From an uncultured Rhodobacterales bacterium (GTDB lineage Bacteria; Pseudomonadota; Alphaproteobacteria; Rhodobacterales; Rhodobacteraceae): DNA of 64,000 nucleotides. How positions within the stretch are numbered: position 1 is the stretch's first letter; every line of letters starts with the position of its first letter. Where the stretch lies: contig CAIQOV010000016.1 in the NCBI GenBank assembly GCA_903873585.1, forward strand, positions 1 through 64,000, read 5' to 3'. The notes beneath the pieces were generated by a model that saw nothing but the letters and a program-made list of their open reading frames with translations, had not been told where the DNA came from and did no database searches. Positions 28,168-36,717 of the stretch are shown here, in pieces. The translations under genes were made by a program, and so were the position numbers.

Positions 28168-29936
28168 TACCGCTTACAGGCCAACAAAACTCTATCCTGC
28201 ACGCCATTTTCCGCGTGATGCGAGAAAACTTTCTGGCGCAAAAGTGGATTTATGCGGTGGCGATTGCGGCGATGGTGATCGTGGCAAGTTCTACCGCTGC
28301 TTCTGCTTGGATTATGAAGGCGATCTTTGATGTTTTATCAAATGATCCCTTGGCCTATTCCGCACCCGTGGTGGCGGCGGCAGTTGTCATTATTCTAACG
28401 GGCAAGGGCCTGTCGGGGTATATTCAGCAGGTCGCTTTAGCTAAGGCCGGCAACCGCGTCATTGCCGATATTCAGCGCAAGATTTATCGCAAAGTGCTGC
28501 AACAAGAGGCGGCGTGGTTTGATGCCACCGAATCGTCTGACATTCTGGTGCGCGTGACGCAATCGGCACAAGCGGCGCGCAGTATCATTGACATCGTCGT
28601 CACCTCTTTCGTGCGTGATGCGCTGACTTTGGCGGGTTTGATCGGCGTGATGGTCTGGCAATATGCGCTGTTGTCGGGCGTCTTTCTGGTTCTGGGGCCG
28701 CTGGCCGTGCTGGGCGTGCGCGCGGTGCTGAGCCGTGTGCGCCGGATCATGACGGCAGAATTGGTGTCTTTGACCGAGATTTTAAAGGTGATCCAAGAAA
28801 CCGCCACCGGCCTGCGCGTGGTGCGCGCCTTTGGGCTAGAAGCAATCCTTCAAGCCCGGATGGACAGGGCTGTGCGCGATGTCGAAAGCCGTTCCAACGC
28901 GATGGTGCGGTTGGAAAGCATCACCGTGCCGATGATTGATGCGCTGTCAGGCGTGGCCATCGCCATCATCATCCTTGTCAGCGCCGCAACCTTTGTGCCG
29001 GGGGGCAAGGCCAGCTCGGGCGAATTGATGGCCTTTGTCACCGCGCTGCTAATGGCCTTTGAACCCGCCAAACGCCTGTCACAAATGCGCGTCTCGCTAG
29101 AGGCGGCCTTTGTCGGCGTGCGGATGATGTTTGACATTCTCGATCGCCCCGACGCGATGCAAGATGCCGAAGGCTGCAGTGATCTGCCCGTGCAGGTGGG
29201 CGAAGTGGCCCTGCGCAACGTCAGTTTCAGCTATGACGGTCGTAGCGATGCGCTGAAAAATCTGACGCTGGTCTTTCCGGCTGGGCGCACCACCGCGCTT
29301 GTCGGCCCCTCGGGGGGCGGTAAATCCACCATCATGAGCCTGCTATTGCGCCTGTATGACCCGCAGGAAGGCGCGGTTGAGATCGACGGCCTAAATCTGC
29401 GCGGCGTCACCCGCCAATCCTTGCAGGCCCGCACCGCCTATGTCGGGCAAAACACCTTTCTGTTTGCCACCTCGGTGCGCGAAAACATCCGCATGGGCCG
29501 CCGCACCGCCAGCGACGCCGAGGTTGAAGCCGCCGCCCGCGCCGCCCAAGCGCATGCCTTCATCACCGCCCTGCCGCAGGGCTATGACACCCAAGTCGGC
29601 GAAAACGGGGTGCTTCTGTCTGGCGGGCAACGCCAACGCCTGTCACTGGCCCGCGCCATCGTGAAAGACGCCCAGATCTTGCTTTTGGATGAGGCGACAA
29701 GCGCTTTGGACAACCGCTCGGAATGGCTGGTGCGCGACGCCATCGCCACAGCCACCCGTGGCCGCACCACAATCCTGATCGCCCACCGCCTGTCAACCGT
29801 GCTGGCAGCGGACGAGGTGGCCTTCATCGAGGGAGGGCGTCTGGTGGAGCACGGCGGGCTGACAGAGATGCTGAACGGCAACGGCAAAGTGGCTGGGCTG
29901 TTTGGCGATGCAGGTTTGGTGAGGGATGTGGCGTGA
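28164..29936 (+). CDS. ABC exporter, fused permease and ATPase (MsbA-like)
   Basis: 590 residues: six membrane helices in residues 20-310, then the nucleotide-binding domain with Walker A VGPSGGGKSTIMS, Q-loop YVGQNTFLF, signature VLLSGGQRQRLSLARA, Walker B ILLLDEATSALD and H-loop LIAHRLST. This half-transporter type flips lipids or lipid-linked glycans. Between a glycosyltransferase and a HAD-like gene, it may export a lipid-linked saccharide or modified lipid. Coupled to both neighbours (ATGA before, TGATG after). Confidence 0.93.
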   Translation: MIPLTGQQNSILHAIFRVMRENFLAQKWIYAVAIAAMVIVASSTAASAWIMKAIFDVLSNDPLAYSAPVVAAAVVIILTGKGLSGYIQQVALAKAGNRVIADIQRKIYRKVLQQEAAWFDATESSDILVRVTQSAQAARSIIDIVVTSFVRDALTLAGLIGVMVWQYALLSGVFLVLGPLAVLGVRAVLSRVRRIMTAELVSLTEILKVIQETATGLRVVRAFGLEAILQARMDRAVRDVESRSNAMVRLESITVPMIDALSGVAIAIIILVSAATFVPGGKASSGELMAFVTALLMAFEPAKRLSQMRVSLEAAFVGVRMMFDILDRPDAMQDAEGCSDLPVQVGEVALRNVSFSYDGRSDALKNLTLVFPAGRTTALVGPSGGGKSTIMSLLLRLYDPQEGAVEIDGLNLRGVTRQSLQARTAYVGQNTFLFATSVRENIRMGRRTASDAEVEAAARAAQAHAFITALPQGYDTQVGENGVLLSGGQRQRLSLARAIVKDAQILLLDEATSALDNRSEWLVRDAIATATRGRTTILIAHRLSTVLAADEVAFIEGGRLVEHGGLTEMLNGNGKVAGLFGDAGLVRDVA

Positions 29937-31981
29937 TGGGTGTTCGGCAGGTGTGTGGTGAAGTGCGTGAGAATTCAAGGCGTCCGCTGCCTGCGAGTAC
30001 AACCAGTTCGCTGGCACTTGGAGCGGACGGTCTGAACAAAATAATTGAAAACATAGACATCCTAACACTCGATGTTTTTGATACCATTCTCGCGCGTCGC
30101 GCCGTGGATCCTACTGACGTATTCCGTTGGATCGAAACTGCTGAGGGTTGGACGGGTTTTGCCAGCGCTCGCATCAGTGCAGAGGCGGACGCCCGCCGAA
30201 GACATGCAGCGCGCGGTCAGGAAGTTTCGCTCGAGGAAATATACGAGGTATTAGAGCTAACCATGTCTCTTCCGCCCAATGCCTTGTCAAAGGAACTCAA
30301 GGCGGAAAGTCGATTCTTATATTCAAACCCCGCTATAACGGATCTAATTTCTCGAGCGAGATCGGCGGGGCGCCCTGTAATAGCCATTTCGGATATCTAT
30401 TTATCTTCTGTGCAGGTTAATAGTCTTTTGAAGGCCTCGGGTGTGACGGTCGATAAAGTGTATGCATCGGCCGATTTCCGAAACAGCAATATGGGGAAAT
30501 ATAACGGCAAACTCTTTTCCCATATGCTTGCAACCGAATGTGTACTTGCCGAAAAGGTGCTTCATGTCGGCGACAATCTTGTCTCTGACATCGCAAACGG
30601 TCAGGCCGCCGGACTTTGTGTGTTGGAAACCCAGCAATTGCATCGACTTCATTGCAAGAGCGACCCTAATGCCGCCGCACTGCGTCCCTTCGTAGGTTCA
30701 ACATCCGGAAGTCTTGTGTTAGGGCAGTATATTAAATGGCTTACTCACTCCGCCGAATTACTGTCGCCTATCGAGACTTTCGGGTACGCTTATGGCGGGC
30801 CGATCATTGTCGGCTTTGTGCAATACCTTGTGACACAAGCCAAGAAGCAAGGCATTAGTCGATTCTTGTTGCTTGAACGAGATGGGTTGATCATCGAGGC
30901 CGCATTCAAGGCCTTGGGCATAACTGAAGTTACATATCGCTCGGTCCCGGCATCTCGGAGAATGATGGTATTCCCCGCGCTCGTTAATTCTGATCTTCGC
31001 CGCATTGAGTCATTGTTCGAAGGTCACCAATCAATTACTGAACGAAGTTTTTTTGAAATTTTGGCTCTTACTCCAAACGACTTTGTGCCGGACAATAAAG
31101 AGGCCTTGCCCTTTTTCGAGCACTTCTATCGTCACGAAAGTTTTCTCAGGGCGGTGGCGAGGCAGGAAAAGTCTCTGATTCTCGATTTCTTTGCTGAGGA
31201 AGAGGCGATCATTGCCGAGGGAAAGAAGGTAGCTTGGGTTGATGTCGGATGGGCCTTGACGTCAATTACGGCGCTCAACGAGATTCTTGGGCACGATATC
31301 CCTGCCTTTTGCATCGGGTCACATAATCGAACTTCAGCTGGCTTGCCACACGAAGGATATCTTTTCACCCGTAGTCAACCCACGGAGGTCGTTGAAGCTG
31401 TTTTGGGAGGGGTCGAGCCGATTGAGTTAATCTTTTCTGCCACTTCACACTCGACAGTTTGTTTAAAAAAGAAAGATGGCCTCTTAGTGCCGCTTCAAAG
31501 GGCCAAGTCTCCGGCGGAAATAATAAGAGATGGCTACGTAGCGGAAATTTGGAGGGGAGCACTAGCGTTCATTAAGGAATTTAGTGATCTTTTGCCGGGA
31601 GTTAAAATGGAAGACTTGCGAAGCTATAATAAAACAGCGTTGGCTGCTTTGTGTAAATCGCCGATGAATCTTCAATATGATATATTGGCGGAAATTCCGC
31701 ATGATCGTTTGGTGGGCGGCACTATTTGGCACAAGATTCGCGATTTTTGGACGCCCAGTCTGTGCAGTTGGGGTGCAATTCCGCGCAAAACCGCAGAAAA
31801 TACCGATCTCATGCTTATGTTGCAAATTGCTCGCCGAAGACCACACAAACTCCTAAAGGATCTTTTGGCCTATCGATTTCTTCGCGTTATCATTAAACTT
31901 TCACCTTTCCTTCCGATTAGTATGGCGAACCGTTTTGCTCGGTCTGCCGCAAAGCGTGATCCAAGGCGCCGTGAGAGCTAG
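29936..31981 (+). CDS. HAD-superfamily protein (COG5610-like) of a glycan locus
   Basis: 681 residues. The first third is a HAD hydrolase: DVFDT at 46-50, motif II ISDIYLS near 151, lysine in MGKYNGKLF near 188, motif III VGDNLVSD at 211-218. The remainder, with FLLLERDGLIIEAAF and VAWVDVGWALTS, matches no domain I can name. Such proteins are found among surface-polysaccharide genes. The coding sequence is clearly poorer in GC, with many A/T-ending codons, than the genes on both sides, suggesting acquisition. Overlaps the ABC gene stop by one base. Confidence 0.75.
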   Translation: MGVRQVCGEVRENSRRPLPASTTSSLALGADGLNKIIENIDILTLDVFDTILARRAVDPTDVFRWIETAEGWTGFASARISAEADARRRHAARGQEVSLEEIYEVLELTMSLPPNALSKELKAESRFLYSNPAITDLISRARSAGRPVIAISDIYLSSVQVNSLLKASGVTVDKVYASADFRNSNMGKYNGKLFSHMLATECVLAEKVLHVGDNLVSDIANGQAAGLCVLETQQLHRLHCKSDPNAAALRPFVGSTSGSLVLGQYIKWLTHSAELLSPIETFGYAYGGPIIVGFVQYLVTQAKKQGISRFLLLERDGLIIEAAFKALGITEVTYRSVPASRRMMVFPALVNSDLRRIESLFEGHQSITERSFFEILALTPNDFVPDNKEALPFFEHFYRHESFLRAVARQEKSLILDFFAEEEAIIAEGKKVAWVDVGWALTSITALNEILGHDIPAFCIGSHNRTSAGLPHEGYLFTRSQPTEVVEAVLGGVEPIELIFSATSHSTVCLKKKDGLLVPLQRAKSPAEIIRDGYVAEIWRGALAFIKEFSDLLPGVKMEDLRSYNKTALAALCKSPMNLQYDILAEIPHDRLVGGTIWHKIRDFWTPSLCSWGAIPRKTAENTDLMLMLQIARRRPHKLLKDLLAYRFLRVIIKLSPFLPISMANRFARSAAKRDPRRRES

Positions 31982-31986
31982 TATTT

Positions 31987-33162
31987 CTAAATCAGCTTGA
32001 AATGTGCGATCAAATTTTTTGGATCACGCGTTTTATTTAACACTTGTAAATTGGCCTCAGAACTCTCTGAGCCTGATGAAAACGGTGATTTCTTCAAAAA
32101 CGGAAAGCCCTTTTCGCGCGTCGAATAGGCCGCCAAGGCATAGCTGGCTCCCTGCCGCGACACGGTCAGCAAGATCAGCTTTTCAAGATCTTGCCGCGAG
32201 GTCTTCGGATCTTCCGTTAAGTCTTGCCATAACTGTGACAATTTCGGATTTTCCGGAATGATCAAATCCCCCGCCACCTCACGCAACCGTGCTTCACCAA
32301 GCGCAGCCAATTCGTGGTCTAGGTCGGTCACATCAAGCGTCGTGCCCACGCTAAAAAAGTGCCGCATCGCCCATTGCGTAAAGCCAATCTCGCCGCGCCG
32401 AACCGTGCGTTTCTTCTTATTCGTCAGTCGCAGCCCCCGCCAAAAAGACAAGAAGTTTTCATCTTGCAGCACATTTGGCCGCAAACAAATGGCAAATGAG
32501 CAGATATGAAAATCACGGTGTTGGGTCGAATAAGACCACTTTAAAGACCGAAAGGCGTGCACCTCAGGCCGCGGCGTGCCAAAATTTGAAGCGGCGCCGG
32601 AAAAATCGACCTGCAATTCCTCAACATCATCCAGCCAATCACGGCTGTTTGGCAAGGGAAACCACACCGAATCGTTTATGAAAACCAGCCTTTCAAGGTG
32701 CGGCAAATCTTCGGTCAATGAAAGCACACCATCCCGATACCCGCCGAAATCATAACCGAAATTCGGCCTTTGGATAAAACGCCAACAGTTTTCGGATAGA
32801 ATATTTTTATCTGTTTGGCACAACGGAAGGTTTGAAACGACCAGCGTAGCATATCCCTTCGAACGGAAATAAGCCAATGTGTGCAAATGCGAGTCCAGCA
32901 GACCCGACTTAGGGAAGATCAGAAAAATCGCAATTCGCTTTGATTTTGGCAAGTTGCCATCAAACCTGTCGATCTGCCCTGCAATTTTTCGATCATAATG
33001 CCACGTTGCGAATAAATAGTTGAACACATCTTCTGGTATCGCCCGTGCTTGCGAACCAAAGCGAAACATCTCGCGCCGAATTTTCCAAAACTCTATTGTC
33101 ATAAATATACTCGGCTTTGCTAAATCAGACGGGGGACCAAAATCTTTATCCCATAGCCTCAT
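31987..33162 (-). CDS. RgpF-like rhamnan synthesis protein
   Basis: 391 residues. The central RPNFGYDFGGYRDGV and RLVFINDSVWFPL motifs, plus WSYSTQHRDFHICSFAICL, are hallmarks of the RgpF family, proteins implicated in rhamnose-glucose polymer assembly. Converges on the HAD gene with a five-base gap. Lower GC than surrounding housekeeping genes. Start uncertain: the ATG at 33162 or an in-frame ATG at 33102. Confidence 0.85.
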   Translation of the reverse strand: MRLWDKDFGPPSDLAKPSIFMTIEFWKIRREMFRFGSQARAIPEDVFNYLFATWHYDRKIAGQIDRFDGNLPKSKRIAIFLIFPKSGLLDSHLHTLAYFRSKGYATLVVSNLPLCQTDKNILSENCWRFIQRPNFGYDFGGYRDGVLSLTEDLPHLERLVFINDSVWFPLPNSRDWLDDVEELQVDFSGAASNFGTPRPEVHAFRSLKWSYSTQHRDFHICSFAICLRPNVLQDENFLSFWRGLRLTNKKKRTVRRGEIGFTQWAMRHFFSVGTTLDVTDLDHELAALGEARLREVAGDLIIPENPKLSQLWQDLTEDPKTSRQDLEKLILLTVSRQGASYALAAYSTREKGFPFLKKSPFSSGSESSEANLQVLNKTRDPKNLIAHFKLI

Positions 33163-33247
33163 TCTGCCCGCGCGCCGGCCGTTTGTCCATTCCTTTAAGC
33201 CAAATCGTCAACGGCACTGGCCGAACACCCAAGGGTGCCGCGCCGCG

Positions 33248-33688
33248 TTACCAGCGCGTCAGAGCGCTTTCGTCTTCTTCCTTGGCGGCGACCCATGTTG
33301 CGCCGTCGTGGCCGAATTCTTTTTTCCAAAACGGCGCGCGGGATTTTAGGTAATCCATCAGGAATTCGGCGGCTTCAAAGGCGGCCACGCGGTGGCGTGC
33401 GGCGGTTGCCACCATCATGATCTGTGCGCCCGGTTCCAGCCTGCCATAGCGGTGGATCACCAGCACATCGGCCAAATCCCAACGGGTTTGCGCTTGGGTG
33501 ATGATCGCGCCAATCGCGGCTTCGGTCATGCCGGGGTAATGTTCAATCTCCATCGCCGACAGCGTGCCGTCAGCGTCGCGCACGATGCCTGTGAAGCTGA
33601 CAACGGCCCCAGCGCCCACCACGCCAGCGCTAAAGGCGTTCAACTCTGCGCCTGCGTCAAAGGCTGCCTTTTGCACGGACAGGTGCAT
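33248..33688 (-). CDS. moaE: Molybdopterin synthase catalytic subunit
   Basis: 146 residues. Converts precursor Z (cPMP) to molybdopterin with sulfur from MoaD. GAVVSFTGIVRD near the N-terminus, IEHYPGMTE, RYGRLEPG and the catalytic lysine region YLKSRAPFWKKE are intact. One base after moaD. The cofactor serves molybdoenzymes such as the FdsA formate dehydrogenase in this window. Confidence 0.96.
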   Translation of the reverse strand: MHLSVQKAAFDAGAELNAFSAGVVGAGAVVSFTGIVRDADGTLSAMEIEHYPGMTEAAIGAIITQAQTRWDLADVLVIHRYGRLEPGAQIMMVATAARHRVAAFEAAEFLMDYLKSRAPFWKKEFGHDGATWVAAKEEDESALTRW

Positions 33689-33689
33689 T

Positions 33690-33935
33690 TTAGCCCCCCG
33701 TCATGGGCGGAAAGAACGCCACTTCGCGCACGCCAGCCAAAGGCGCGTCAAACGATGACAGCTTTTGATCTAGGGCCACGCGCAAGCTTTTCAGATCACA
33801 AAAGGCCAAAGCGTAACGCTCTTCGCGGGCCTTAAGCTCTTCGATCAGGGCCATGACTGTGGCGGCGGTGGTGTCAATCTGCTCGCGCGGCAGGCCAATG
33901 CGTTCGCGCACCCATGCGAAATAAAGCACATCCAC
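33690..33935 (-). CDS. moaD: Molybdopterin synthase sulfur carrier subunit
   Basis: 81 residues, ubiquitin-like fold with the essential C-terminal Gly-Gly (PPMTGG) that is thiocarboxylated. Forms the heterotetramer with MoaE, whose gene follows directly. Four bases after pgsA, so pgsA-moaD-moaE are probably one transcript. Confidence 0.95.
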   Translation of the reverse strand: MDVLYFAWVRERIGLPREQIDTTAATVMALIEELKAREERYALAFCDLKSLRVALDQKLSSFDAPLAGVREVAFFPPMTGG

Positions 33936-33939
33936 CGGC

Positions 33940-34599
33940 TTAATCCTTTAACTGTGGCAAGGATTTGCGAAAGTAATCCCAGCCGGTGATCGCGGTAAGG
34001 GCGGCGGCAAACCAGATCAGGGTTAGGCCCGCCCATGTTGCATAAGACGAACAGCCCCGCATCCCGCAAGAGCGGATCGGGTCGGCCAAGCCCTGCGCCA
34101 CAAGGGTTGCGTATTCTTCAATCGTTTTGCCTTGGCGCGCGATGCCTTCCAGATGTTCTAACCCGGTGCCCAAAAACAGCACAGCAATCGCCAGCATCTG
34201 GGCCGAGGTTTTCCATTTGGCCAGCTTCGTCACCTTCAAAAGCCCCGCTTTGGCCCCCAGATATTCGCGCAAGCCGCCCACAAACACCTCACGGAACAAG
34301 ATCACCGTGGCGGGCAGGATCAGCCAAGGGTTCATGCCGGAATAGCCTGTCAGGATCAGCAGGGCGATCACCACCATGGCCTTGTCAGCGATAGGGTCCA
34401 GCATGGTGCCGAACTTGCTTTCTTGCTTCCATAGGCGGGCCAAGTAGCCATCAAAGTAGTCAGTGATGGCGGCAGAGACGAACAGCGTCAGCGCAAACCA
34501 ATCCGCGATGGGGCGGTGAAAATACAAGAACATCACCGGCACGCCGGGGGCGGCCAGAAGGCGCAGCGTGGTCAATATGTTCGGGATCGTCCACTTCAT
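33940..34599 (-). CDS. pgsA: CDP-diacylglycerol--glycerol-3-phosphate 3-phosphatidyltransferase
   Basis: 219 residues, integral membrane. The CDP-alcohol phosphotransferase motif is complete (DYFDGYLAR, then G and DPIAD after the usual spacing). Makes phosphatidylglycerolphosphate for PG and cardiolipin. The C-terminus is longer than usual by a loop with RSCGMRGCSSY before the last helix; its two cysteines may pair in the periplasm. Confidence 0.95.
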   Translation of the reverse strand: MKWTIPNILTTLRLLAAPGVPVMFLYFHRPIADWFALTLFVSAAITDYFDGYLARLWKQESKFGTMLDPIADKAMVVIALLILTGYSGMNPWLILPATVILFREVFVGGLREYLGAKAGLLKVTKLAKWKTSAQMLAIAVLFLGTGLEHLEGIARQGKTIEEYATLVAQGLADPIRSCGMRGCSSYATWAGLTLIWFAAALTAITGWDYFRKSLPQLKD

Positions 34600-34675
34600 G
34601 CGTATTACCTAGCCCATGGCCGCGCTGGCGAAAAGGGGGCGCGACAAAGCCAAGCGCTGCGGCCTGCGAATGCCG

Positions 34676-35593
34676 TTAGAATTTCTGCGGCACGTAAAGC
34701 TCTGGCGGCAGGGTGGCGCGTTCGTAATCGGGGTTAAAGACGCGCTCTGGCAGGTGGATTTCTTCGTGCGGCACCTCTTGATAGTCAAACAGCGACAAAA
34801 GGTGGCTGATGCAGTTCAACCGCGCGCGTTTTTTATCGTTGCCCTCAACGATGTACCACGGCGCTTCGGCAATGTTGGTGCGGGCGAACATGTCTTCTTT
34901 CGCCTTGGTGTAATGCTCCCACCGGATGCGTGATTGCAGGTCCATGGGGGAAAGCTTCCACTGTTTGAACGGGTCATGGATGCGCACCAAAAAGCGCATT
35001 TGCTGCTCTTCATCGGTGATCGAGAACCAGTATTTGACCACGCGAATGCCCGAACGCACCAGCATCCGTTCAAATTCGGGAACCGAGCGGAAGAATTCTT
35101 CCACCTGATCTTCATTGGCAAAGCCCATCACGCGCTCGACACCGGCGCGGTTATACCACGAGCGGTCAAACAGCACGATCTCGCCGCCTGCGGGCAGGTG
35201 GGGGATGTAGCGTTGGAAATACCACTGGGTCTTTTCGCGGTCAGACGGGGCGGGCAGCGCCACCGTGCGCACCACGCGCGGGTTCAGGCGCTGGGTGATG
35301 CGCTTGATGACACCGCCCTTGCCCGCGCTGTCACGGCCTTCGAACAGGACAACGACCTTTTCGCCCGTATGCTGCACCCAATCTTGCAGTTTGATCAGTT
35401 CGGCTTGCATGTGGATCAGGCTGGTCAGGTAATTCTTGCGGTCCAGCGCGTCGGGGTGGCGATCTTTGTAGATCTTGGCGATTTCGCGCGACAGAGCGGC
35501 GTCTTCCAATTCCAGTTCAAAGTCTTCGTCCAGAGCTTCGGCCAATTCCTCGGCCAGCCAGTCTTGGGCAGGTTCGTCTTGGGTGGCTGGCAT
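34676..35593 (-). CDS. ppk2: Polyphosphate kinase 2
   Basis: 305 residues. Walker A FEGRDSAGKGGVIKRI at 84-99, lid and Walker B IVLFDRSWYNRAGVERVMGF, and YLVEGNDKKRAR-like (WYIVEGNDKKRARLN) region. PPK2 uses polyphosphate to phosphorylate nucleoside mono- or diphosphates. The single kinase domain and acidic N-terminus fit a class I-type enzyme; substrate preference cannot be settled by reading. It lies between pgsA and uvrC, genes that are often closer together in this order. Confidence 0.95.
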   Translation of the reverse strand: MPATQDEPAQDWLAEELAEALDEDFELELEDAALSREIAKIYKDRHPDALDRKNYLTSLIHMQAELIKLQDWVQHTGEKVVVLFEGRDSAGKGGVIKRITQRLNPRVVRTVALPAPSDREKTQWYFQRYIPHLPAGGEIVLFDRSWYNRAGVERVMGFANEDQVEEFFRSVPEFERMLVRSGIRVVKYWFSITDEEQQMRFLVRIHDPFKQWKLSPMDLQSRIRWEHYTKAKEDMFARTNIAEAPWYIVEGNDKKRARLNCISHLLSLFDYQEVPHEEIHLPERVFNPDYERATLPPELYVPQKF

Positions 35594-35809
35594 GGTGATC
35601 TCCGCTGTACATCAGCGATCAACCACAGTTGAATGAATCTTTTGCGACAGCGGTTGACCGTGATCTGTTTGGGGTGCCGATTTTGTCATAAATATTCCAT
35701 ATTAATTCCGAAGCACGCCGAAATTAAAAAACACTAAAAAAAAATTAGACAGGTTAAAGAAGCGATGTTTAAATCTTGCCACCCAAAACTTGGATCAAAA
35801 AGGATCATC

Positions 35810-36664
35810 ATGCTCATCGCTCCCATATCAAAAATTGCTGGACTGCGCAAGCTTGCAATCACGGCGGGTTTTTTGACAACCCTCGCTTTGCCCGCTGCCG
35901 CCTGCCCCTTGCCGGCCCCCTATGTCAGCCGCGCTTTGGATGCGGTACTGGTTCCAGTGGATTCGTCGGTTCGCAGCGCTTTTGGTCTGTCGATCCATGA
36001 AGCCGGCCTTTTGGTCTTGGCCGTAGAACCCGGTGGTATTGCCGATACGATCGGGATCAAGACCGGCGACATCATCGGGGAGACTTATGGCCAAGTTGTT
36101 GAAGACCCGATTAAGTTGGACGAGATCGTCTATTACTGGATCAACAAGGGCGTCTTCGACTTTGGCTTTGATGTCTGGCATGAGGGGGCTGTTCAATACT
36201 ACACCAGCACCATCTCGCTGGAATCTTATACGACCGTCATTGATGTGACGACCGTTTCAACTTGGTCTAGCTATTCTTACGAAGGGTTCAGCTATTCGGA
36301 ATACTCGGCAGAATATAGCACCGAAATACACGAAACTTACGTCTCTTCTGAAACCATCATCGAAGAATCTATCATTTCGGAAGAATTCATTGCCTTCGAG
36401 ACGAGCGAAGTTGGCGATGATGACCCGACACTTGACACGGACCACGACGGCACGCCGGATATCGCCGATACTGACGACGATAATGATGGCATCTATGACT
36501 TGGCCGATGCCGATGAAAACAGCGATGGCGCCCTTGATGACCCGGAATGGGACAACGACCATGACGGAACGCCCGATATGTCCGATACCGACGACGACAA
36601 CGACGGTGTTTCGGATGCCGAGGATGGGGACGACAATGGCGACGGTGTCGACGATCAGGGCTAA
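35810..36664 (+). CDS. Secreted PDZ-like protein with Ser/Tyr/Glu-rich linker and acidic Ca-binding-type repeats
   Basis: 284 residues. Signal peptide about 1-31 (LALPAAACPLP). PDZ-like domain at 58-125 (GLSIHEAGLLVLAVEPGGIADTIGIKTGDII is the carboxylate-loop half). Residues 135-200 are rich in Ser, Tyr, Thr and Glu. Residues 203-284 carry repeated DxDxDG-type motifs (DTDHDGTPDIADTDDDNDG and related, each seen twice or more), like thrombospondin type 3 calcium-binding repeats. AAAGGA precedes the ATG at 35810; an earlier ATG (35765) is less likely. Function unknown; probably envelope or extracellular. Confidence 0.8.
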   Translation: MLIAPISKIAGLRKLAITAGFLTTLALPAAACPLPAPYVSRALDAVLVPVDSSVRSAFGLSIHEAGLLVLAVEPGGIADTIGIKTGDIIGETYGQVVEDPIKLDEIVYYWINKGVFDFGFDVWHEGAVQYYTSTISLESYTTVIDVTTVSTWSSYSYEGFSYSEYSAEYSTEIHETYVSSETIIEESIISEEFIAFETSEVGDDDPTLDTDHDGTPDIADTDDDNDGIYDLADADENSDGALDDPEWDNDHDGTPDMSDTDDDNDGVSDAEDGDDNGDGVDDQG

Positions 36665-36686
36665 AACTGACTAAGTCTACGAATGA

Positions 36687-36717
36687 AAGCATCGGGTCTT
36701 GGCCCGGTGCTTTTTTT
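36687..36717 (+). terminator. Rho-independent terminator
   Basis: Stem AAGCATCGGG (36687-36696) pairs with CCCGGTGCTT (36703-36712), 10 bp with one G-T, 6-base loop, followed by a T7 run. It ends the PDZ protein transcript, overlapping the uvrC stop of the convergent gene by two bases. Confidence 0.92.

Noticed and set aside
26821-33247. Intact genomic island or prophage with att sites at tRNA-Arg
   Set aside because: No integrase and no repeat of the tRNA 3' end was seen on the far side; only a composition-based suspicion remains.
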